Assembly: GCF_004379255.2 (NCBI RefSeq)
Contig: NC_056051.1
Span: 11,075,968 to 11,139,967 of the forward strand
Length of the DNA: 64,000 nucleotides
Direction: 5' to 3'
Origin: Salvia splendens
Taxonomy: Eukaryota > Streptophyta > Magnoliopsida > Lamiales > Lamiaceae
The translations under genes and the position numbers were made by a program. Position 1 is the stretch's first letter; each line of letters starts with the position of its first letter. Below, piece by piece: positions 56,842-64,000 of the stretch. Under the pieces are notes generated by a model. It worked only from the letters and a program-made list of their open reading frames with translations, was not told the DNA's origin and made no database searches.

Positions 56842-57195
56842 ATGAGCAGAGGCTCAAGATCTACCTACTGGAGCAACTCATCTGGGTGGAAGCACGACCA
56901 GTTAAATTGGCGGGTTAAGGATACAGTCTCTACTGTTACCACCAGATCAGGGTTTACCACGGGAGATCCGTTTCCGAGTGAATTTACTAGCGACGAATCT
57001 TGGACGTCGTCAGGAGGCGATGATCCAGAGTCACCACCCGAATCAGAAACAGAGTCAGAAACAGGGGAAGCAAGCAGAGGAAGTAGTCATGGCGCACGTA
57101 GTAGATCTAGATCCAGAGATCGGCTCGCTCACTGCCCATTTAGATGGAGAACCAGCCCAAGCCATAGTAATGAACCAGCGCCAGAGGACTATTGA
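56842..57195 (+). pseudogene. gag: gag amino-terminal frame (frame 1)
   Basis: A 117-codon frame starting MSRGSRSTYWSNSSGWKHDQ, then a serine/glutamate-rich stretch. It is the first ATG after the primer site. The conserved gag core continues one frame over (frame 2) from about 57089, so either this frame is a short upstream ORF or a single-base change near 57070-57090 split it from gag. From 57090 on its translation is arginine/serine filler and no longer gag-like. Confidence 0.5.
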
Positions 57196-58252
57196 GATCA
57201 AGACAAACGTACTCGGCATCTTGCCAACGTTCTCTGGGCGCAGAAATGAGTGTCCGTATCAGTTCTTAAATGAATTCAGTAAGTTGTGTAGAATTCAGAA
57301 GAGGCCGAATGAAACAACAGAGGAGGATTATCGCCTACGGGCAATTCTGTTTACCTTGAAAGGGGAAGCTAATACGTGGTTATTGAGGTTGCCCCCGGAT
57401 TCTATCCGCACATGGAGGGACTTCAAGTTGGAATTCTTAGATTATTTCTTCCCATCTAACAAGACGAATGCACTGAAAAAAGAAATACTAGAGTGTAAGC
57501 AGGATTACGATGAATCTCTGAGTCAGTATTGGTCGAGATTCAAGGGGTTGTTGGATGCGTGCCCGAACCACCGAATGATAGAGGCAGAAACCTACTCTCT
57601 GTTTTATGAAGGGGCAACTCCTGAGTCAAAGGACTTAATGAATTCCTCGAGTGGGGGGAATTGCACAAGAAAAAGGGGAAGTGAAGCAAGAGAAATCCTG
57701 GGGAAGTTGATCGACGCTAAGAAGGCGTACGATAACCCTAGGAATGCAGTGAGAAGAGGATCGGTGCATGCCATAAGAGAACAAGAAGATGATAAAGTAG
57801 AAGCGAGGATTGACAGGCTCGAGAAGGCTCTTTTGAACGCGATTGAAAAGACAATTCCACAAGCTTCACAAGGGAAGGATAAATCTCCTGGTCAAGGAGA
57901 TAATCAAATTCAGCAATATTACGGGACCCAGGAAGGAGATTATCAGGCCCAGGTCAATGCAATGGGAAGTTGGAATCCCGATGGGAGCTGGAATCCAGGG
58001 AGACAGAGAGATGCGCCCTGGAGAAACCATCCAAATTTCAGATGGACTGACAATGAGCAGAATCAGCCAGCACCACAACAAAGTCAGCAGTTTGCACCTC
58101 AGCCCGAGAGACAAGGTAACTGGTCAGGAAGGAATCACAAGGGGCAGGGCAGCTGGATCAATCGGAACCAAGGAGACCACTCGAACTGGGGAAACAGAAA
58201 TCAGAACAATCAAGGGAACTCCTATGTACCACCGCACCAAAGGAATTTTTAA
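57089..58252 (+). pseudogene. gag: gag core, ended by a premature stop
   Basis: Frame 2 from the ATG at 57089 (MAHVVDLDPEIG) through the retrotransposon gag domain: ILPTFSGRRNECPYQFLNEF, KLCRIQKRP, LKGEANTWLLRLPPDSIRTW and FKLEFLDYFFPSNKT. It then becomes asparagine/glutamine/tryptophan-rich (WNPDGSWNPG, HPNFRW, NRNQG), as in Athila gag, without a CCHC zinc knuckle. TAA at 58250-58252 interrupts it, and the same frame continues at once with NNYQGQGNQYNN, so this is a point nonsense change. Gag would form the particle that packages the RNA. The frame is open upstream to 56978. Confidence 0.8.
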
Positions 58253-59905
58253 AACAATTACCAGGGTCAAGGAAATCAATACAACAACTCTTCAGGAGGT
58301 CAAGGAAACGCTCGTCAGGGTCAAATGAGTGGACCGACTCTGAGTATAAGGCCAGGGCCCAGCCAGCCACCAAAGCCACCAAAGAGTATCGATGATATGG
58401 TGCACGATCTCGTCATTTCTCAACAACATATGCAAAACAACCTGCAATCGAACAACGATGTCGTGCACAAGCTTTGAGACACTCAACAGGAGCAGAAGGC
58501 AGCAATGGATATGCTGGCCAAGCAATTATCCCAGATAGCCACTTCTTTGAGTGATATGAGGGGGAATGAAGGAAAGATTCCCTCCTCGGTAAGGCCACCG
58601 GATAGAGCGAATATAAGTCAGATTACTTTGAGATCCGGGAGGGGATATGATGGGCCATTGGTAAGAATGAAGGAAGCGACAGACCCCAAGGAAGGCAAAA
58701 AGGAAGACGATACAATTCCTAGGTCTAGGAACTTGGAGGGAGAAAATTCCTTGGTCAAGGATGACCTTAAGACAGGAGATTTGGAGAAACCTCTGCCTAG
58801 GTCAACTGAACCATTCTTCCTCGATCCAGAGCCAGCATTGAGAAGTAAGGCAGTAGGGGAAGAAATCGGAGAATTCTCAGTTGAAAGCTCTATCGGAGCA
58901 GGGAAGCGACTGAAGCCTTTCCCAAGCCGGGGAGAAGCCAAGAAGAAGAAGGAAGAGCCGGTGGATTTCATGGATATTTTTGGGAAATTGGAGATTAATC
59001 TACCATTCTTACAGGCTTTGAAATTGCCGGTGTTTAGCAAGTTCATCAAGGAATTTATAGCTGGGAAGGCTAGACCCAGTGGGAAAATTTTGATAGGTGA
59101 GAACGTCTCTGCAGTGATTCAAAAGCGGAGGATGCCTTCGAAATGCAATGATCCAGGTATGTTTACCTTACCCATCTCTATTGGTGATGTAAAAATTGAG
59201 CATGCTATGTGTGATTTAGGTGCATCCATAAATGTGTTACCACTATCTATATACAAGAAGTTAGTAGGTGTAGGCATGGTGGACACCAAAGTGGCGATCC
59301 AATTGGCAGACAGGTCATGCATTTGTCCTGAAGGAGTGCTTGAGAATGTAATAGTAAAGGTACATGACTTCTTGTACCCAGCTGATTTCCATGTGATTAG
59401 AATGAGTGATAATGAGTCTGCAGAGTCTGGCGGCATACTACTAGGGAGACCCTTCCTGCGTACCGCTAAGACTATCATTGATGTTTTTGATGGTACCATC
59501 TGCCTTGATTATAATGGGGAGAAATATACATTCAGCATAGGTGAGGCAATGAAAAAACCTCTTGACGTTGAAAATTTGCATGCTGTAGATGTTATTAACC
59601 CCTTGGTCCAGGAATATCTTGAGACAGAGTTAATGCAGGAACATATCGAGAATTCTGAGATGAGTCATGCCATCGATAGAGAAGTAGCTAGTTGGTGTCA
59701 AGAAATGAACACGAGTGAGTTATCAGACGATGAGCTAGCTGAAGCGATTCTGGAATTCTGTACGAACTCGGAGCTAGCTCGATCAAGGAAGACATCTTAT
59801 GTGGCGAGCATGGACAGTTCTACTGAGTCTAAGAAGGGAATAGCAATTGAGTCGACAGAGAAAACCCCTTGCCCCAGGAAAAAGATGTTCCCAAGAAAGA
59901 ATTGA
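58253..59905 (+). pseudogene. pro: gag end and aspartic protease (frame 2)
   Basis: After the TAA the frame has one more stop (TGA at 58475-58477; a CGA-to-TGA change is likely), then is open from 58505 to 59905. The sequence ITLRSGRGYDGP begins the pol-side linker. The protease follows: CDLGASINVLPLSIYKKL with the catalytic Asp as residue 237 of the 58505 frame, and GGILLGRPFLRTAKTIIDV. The active site reads D-L-G-A rather than D-S/T-G-A, which is the usual Athila form. The acidic tail ends in PCPRKK, where the reading moves to frame 1. Confidence 0.8.
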
Positions 59906-62880
59906 AGACGCTTCCACTTGAGCTCATGTATGCGTATTTGGAGGGGAATGAAAATTTCCCGGTGTTTATTAACAGCAGCTTGACCGAGGGACAAGAAGAG
60001 GAATTGCTGAAGGTAATTCAGAGGAACAAGAAGGCTATTGGGTGGACACTCTCTGACTTGGTTGGAATCAGTCCAGATATGTGCATGCATCACATTCGCC
60101 TAGAAGAAGGAGCAAAAGCCTGTAGGGACCCGCAACGCAAATTGAATCCGAACATGAGGGAAGAAGTGCTGAAGGAAGTATTGAAGTTGCTATCCCTAGG
60201 AATCATATATTCCATACCAGACAGTGAATGGGTTAGTCCAGTACATATGGTACCGAAGAAGTCAGGAATACAGGTGGTCAAGAACGATAGAAATGAGTTG
60301 GTCCCCACTCGACTTGTTACTGGGTGGAGGATGTGTATTGACTACCGAAAGCTGAACGAGGCTACTAGGAAGGATCACTTCCCGTTACCTTTCATTGACC
60401 AGATGTTGGAAAGATTGGCGGGAAAGTAATATTTCTGTTTCCTGGATGGATATAGTGGGTATTTTCAAATCTATGTGGATCCCGAAGACCAGGAGAAGAC
60501 AACTTCCACGTGTCCCTTTGGAACGTACGCTTACAAAAGGATGTCGTTTGGTCTGTGCAATGCGCCAGGCACTTTTCAGCGGTGTATGATGAGTATCTTC
60601 TCGGATCTTCTGGAGGATTGCATCGAGATATTTATGGATGATTTCACTGTGTACGGGAATTCATTTGACTCATGTTTGGCGAGCTTGGACTTAGTGCTGA
60701 GAAGATGCCAGGAGAAACATTTGGTTTTGAATTTCGAGAAATGCCACTTTATGGTCCCTGAGGGAATTGTCCTAGGGCATGTGGTATCGGAAAGAGGCAT
60801 ACAGGTAGATCAAGCAAAAATCGATGTTATCTCAAAACTGCCTTACCCGACGAATCAAAAAGAAGTGAGAGGATTCCTAGGGCACGCAGGATTTTATAGG
60901 AGGTTTATAAAGGATTTCGCAAGAATTGCTCAACCGCTCACTCACTTATTGCATCACGATGTGGAGTTTGTTTTCGATGAGGAGTGTAAAAAAGCTTTTC
61001 AGCTGTTGAAGGACAGATTAGTATCCGCTCCAATTATCAGAGCACCTGACTGGAATCTACCCTTTGAAATCATGTGCGACGCCAGCGATTATGCAGTTGG
61101 GGCGGTGCTGGGTCAAAGAGTTGATGGAAAAAGCTACGTGATTTTCTATGCTTCGAAAACGCTAAATCAAGCCCAGAAGAACTACGACACCACTGAAAAA
61201 GAGATGCTGGTTGTTGTATACTCATTTGAGAAGTTTCGACCATACTTGCTGGGGTCGAAGGTGATCGTTTTCACAGACCACGCAGCTATTAAGTACCTGC
61301 TGACGAAGAAGGAGTCCAAACCGAGATTAATCCGTTGGGTGCTACTTTTACAAGAATTTGATTGGGAGGTTAAGGATAAAAAGGGAACTGAGAACAAGGT
61401 GGCTGACCATCTGAGTCATATTTTTCAAGGGGAGACCGAGGAAGCAATACCGAATGTATTCCCCGAGGAACATTTGTATTATTTAGGGAAATTTCCTAGA
61501 CCTATCAATTGGGAAGAGATTATGACAGGTCCAGGAGATTCTGAAAAGGGTAAATGTCACCTAAACGATGAGCCATGGTTCGCAGACCTGGCAAACTACT
61601 TGGTCACTGGAGAGGTGCCCAGTTCGCAGGAAATCTCCCGGGCCCAGAGAATGAAGCTTAAAAGCGAAGCCAAGTATTATTTCTGGGACGACCCGTATTT
61701 GTGGAAAATGGGAGCTGACCAGGTGATTAGAAGATGTATACCAGAATGGGAACAAAGGGATGTGCTGAACCATTGCCATGCCCTAGCGTGTGGAGGTCAC
61801 TTTGGACCTAGGAAGACTGCAAAGAAGGTGTTAGATAGTGGTTTTTACTGGCCTACTTTGCACAAGGATTCATTCGAATTTTGCCATAATTGTGAGAGGT
61901 GTCAGCAGACTGGTGGAATCTCCAGGAGAGATGAAATGTCGCAAGTCCCTGTGATCGTTTGCGAAATCTTCGACGTATGGGGAATGGACTTCATGGGTCC
62001 ATTTCCATCTTTATACGGGAACACATACATACTTATGGCGGTTGATTATGTTTCGAAATGGATAGAGGCCAAGGCGACCACTTCTTGTGAAGCTAAAGAG
62101 GTAGCAAAATTTCTTAGAACTAACATCTTTAACAGGTACGGAGTGCCCAGAGCTATAATATCTGACAATGGGGCGCATTTCCGTAACCGGACTATTGAAG
62201 CTCTAATGAGAAAGTACGGAGTTCACCACCGTCTTCCCACACCGTATCATCCTCAATCAAATGGGCAAGCAGAGATCTCCAACAGGGAGATAAAGTCGAT
62301 ATTGGAGAAGAAGGTTAATCCGTCAAGGAAGGATTGGAGTAAGAGACTTGATGACGCATTGTGGGCATACAGAACAGCGTATAAAACACCCATTGGAATG
62401 TCCCCTTACAGGTTAGTATTCGGTAAGATGTGTCACTTACCGGTGGGAATTGAGCATAGGGCGTACTGGGCGGTCAAGGAGATTAATATGAATCCTCAAG
62501 CTTGTGAGGGAGAGAGGAAACTGCAGCTCCAGGAGTTGGAAGAATTGAGGCTTGAGTCTTACGAATCAGCGATGTGGTACAAGGAAAAGACCAAGCTTTG
62601 GCATGATAAGAATCTTCGGACCAAGGAACTGCAAGTTGGGCAGAAAGTTCTCCTGTTCCAATCCCGGCTCAAGTTAATTCCTGGTAAGCTTAAGTCCAAA
62701 TGGATTGGACCATACACTGTTGTGAGTCTTCGTGCAAATGGGGCAGTAGAGATCCAGGGAAGTGCTTCAAACTCTACTCCTTTTCTGGTTAATGGTCATA
62801 GAGTGAAGATATTTAGGGATAACTCGGAGATGTGTGTAGTGGACGAAGTGCCGCTACGCGCACTCCTTGAGATCGCCTGA
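59869..62880 (+). pseudogene. pol: pol: reverse transcriptase, RNase H, integrase (one stop at 60427)
   Basis: Frame 1. 59869-60429 holds the RT fingers: WVSPVHMVPKKSGIQVV and WRMCIDYRKLNEATRKDHFP. TAA at 60427-60429 breaks the [16 protein letters not shown] site; the first catalytic Asp follows the stop. From 60475 an 801-residue frame is open: FMDD (53-56), RNase H D202, E243, D268 ([38 protein letters not shown]), integrase zinc finger H435-H442-C473-C476, and DDE residues D505, D564, E600 ([27 protein letters not shown]), with 35 residues between the last two. The tail has GPYTVVSL and NGHRVKIF. All visible catalytic residues are present; only the stop and the frame joint disable it. Confidence 0.92.
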
Positions 62881-63485
62881 CTGGTCTGGGAAGGAAGTGT
62901 TCTTAGAAAATTCCTGGGTCAGGTGACTTAGATTTCTTTATATATACCTTGACCCAGGGAATCTTGAGAACACTTGGAAACAAAATGTGTAAATATTTAA
63001 TTGCTTTCTTTAAATCAAGCAAAAAAAAAACCAAACAAATAAAAAAAAATAATAATCTTCCAAAAATATTTTCGAAATACCAGACTCCTCAGGAATGTTT
63101 TTTTTTATTGTCATATCCTAGACCTGGGGGGTCTGGCATTTCATTTTTTTAGTTTGATATCTTTTTATGTGCAGTTTTGCAGAGAGTATCTACTGGGGCA
63201 GGGAGTTGCGGAGTACAAATTTGGGGGGAGTTGGCACCGGTTCGGATTTCAAAAGGCACTTTTATGGGGAGGCGTACGGTAGCTAGCGTCATACCTGCAA
63301 CAGCCTGCAAAACGTCCTCTCCCATACCTACGCTATAAGCGTGTTTGTTTTTTTTTACTCATTCTCTCTCTCTACATTCAAAAATAAAAAAATTCGCAAA
63401 TTCTCTCTCGTGTTTTCTTTCTCTAACCCTAATCAAGATACAAGTTTCGTCCAAGTTTCTCCAAATCTTTCTACAGAATTCCTCA
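62881..63485 (+). other. spacer between pol and the third ORF, with internal polypurine-like word
   Basis: Noncoding. Contains two related 20-base-range words ('gaccaggtgacttag'-like near 62920 and 'cttgacccaggg' near 62948), an A-rich stretch (63020-63050), a polypurine-like 'aaatttggggggag' at 63218-63231, and a CT-rich leader (63360-63440) before the ATG at 63486. Athila elements commonly carry such a G-rich word between pol and the extra ORF. Confidence 0.6.
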
Positions 63486-64000
63486 TGGATAACAAACAGG
63501 GGACCGGAAACACGTCGGGAACCACCGATTCAAGCGCGGCAGTGTTTATGGCCGACATACTACAAAAATTTGGGGGACCAGAAAAGGCGATGGAGGCGTT
63601 TGCTATGTTCGCGGCTGTGATGGGGAAATCCGTACCGGCAGTTTCAATATCTTCCGTACCACCACCGGAAATTTCAGGGGTTTCAACATCCCAACCGGAG
63701 GCCGTCGCGGAGCCAGTACCCGATATACCAGAAGCCGTCGCAGAGCCCGACACTACTGTTCCAGAACCGACTGCCACAAAAACTCATGCAGAAGAAGCAG
63801 ATCTGGCGGCAGGGTTGGAGTTGTTGGCTGTAAGTGAACCCAGGTTAGATTCTGCCACTGGGGAAGAAACCCCTGGTGTTTCCGAGGGGGTAGGTCCTAT
63901 TATCGCCGCCGTGGATTTTGTTGAGGGGGAAACCCTTGGTGTTTTGGAGGAGTTTGTTGAGGGGGAAACCCTTGTTGTTGGTAATGATGTTCCAGAGGGC
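63486..64000 (+). CDS. third ORF of the Athila element, open at window edge (envelope-position ORF)
   Basis: From ATG at 63486 the frame is open to the last base: at least 171 residues. It starts MDNKQGTGNTSGTTDSSAAV, has a helical stretch FMADILQKFGGPEKAMEAF, then a long acidic, Pro/Val/Glu-rich region with small internal repeats (EAVAEP twice; VEGETL twice). No signal peptide or membrane segment is visible in this part, so the position alone, after pol, suggests the Athila envelope-like or extra ORF. A minus-strand 114-codon frame over the same bases is a shadow. Identity of the rest cannot be seen from here. Confidence 0.65.

Larger units (their letters stand above)
55160..64000 (+). mobile_element. 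Athila-type Ty3/gypsy retrotransposon (right end beyond window)
   Basis: In order: LTR, tRNA-Asp primer site, gag, aspartic protease, reverse transcriptase, RNase H, integrase, a noncoding spacer with an internal polypurine-like word, and a further open reading frame. The 3' LTR is not reached. The protein order (RT-RNaseH-integrase), the tRNA-Asp primer and an extra ORF after pol define the Athila lineage. Damage: two stops in gag-pro, two frame changes and one stop in RT. At least 8.84 kb. Confidence 0.92.

Noticed and set aside
1..64000. tRNA or rRNA genes
   Set aside because: None recognised; the only tRNA-like boxes belong to the SINE at 44252-44383 and to retrotransposon primer sites.

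Overview
This is a nuclear window from a flowering plant. The evidence is GT-AG introns in broken plant genes, plant-type Ty3/gypsy elements with tRNA-Asp and tRNA-Met primer sites, Stowaway and Harbinger elements, and a plastid rpoC2 insertion. A eudicot, perhaps a Lamiales species, is my guess; nothing here proves the order. I see no intact host gene. Apart from transposon frames, almost everything coding-like is a decayed fragment.

1-32.2 kb: a very unusual field of gene debris, all on the minus strand. It is built from exon pieces of three unrelated genes: a plant (class VIII-like) myosin motor, a plant coiled-coil protein of unknown function, and a P-class pentatricopeptide-repeat (PPR) protein. 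The pieces were shuffled and amplified. Bases 1-3640 are a 2044-bp tandem duplication of myosin exons. From 3.6 to 31.8 kb the myosin N-terminal exon pair recurs nine times, mixed with coiled-coil exons and a fused coiled-coil/PPR exon. From 13.2 to 23.36 kb a unit of about 1.1 kb is repeated nine times, and the youngest copies form a dimeric higher-order repeat of about 2.21 kb. A larger block (5.79-11.98 kb) is itself duplicated (11.99-24.83 kb), with the inner array expanded in the second copy. The field ends in a longer PPR pseudogene and a hexanucleotide microsatellite.

32.4-38.1 kb: a plastid rpoC2 fragment, a truncated SBP1/BOI-type RING ligase gene, a solo LTR with perfect target-site duplications, a small inverted-repeat element, and the 3' part of a MYB pseudogene.

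38.1-49.0 kb: a complete but non-autonomous Ty3/gypsy LTR element (TSD GGCGC) sits inside the R3 repeat of a subgroup-22 R2R3-MYB pseudogene. Its interior holds no gag-pol, but an inverted, diverged LTR that carries a SINE with a perfect 13-bp TSD. The other MYB half follows, then a copia-like noncoding stretch with a Stowaway MITE. About 150-bp inverted repeats at 36.7 and 48.9 kb bracket this whole interval.

49.1-52.5 kb: a nest of Stowaway-type MITEs, one split by a 1.8-kb PIF/Harbinger element that encodes only an intact 334-aa ORF1-type (Myb/SANT-like) protein.

52.6-64.0 kb: the LTR and interior end of a minus-strand Athila/Tat-like element, broken by a plus-strand Athila-type Ty3/gypsy element. 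The latter has LTR, tRNA-Asp PBS, gag, protease, reverse transcriptase, RNase H and integrase. It carries several nonsense or frame changes, but the 801-codon RT-RNaseH-integrase frame is open. A third ORF downstream of pol, where Athila elements carry an envelope-like ORF, is still open at the window edge.
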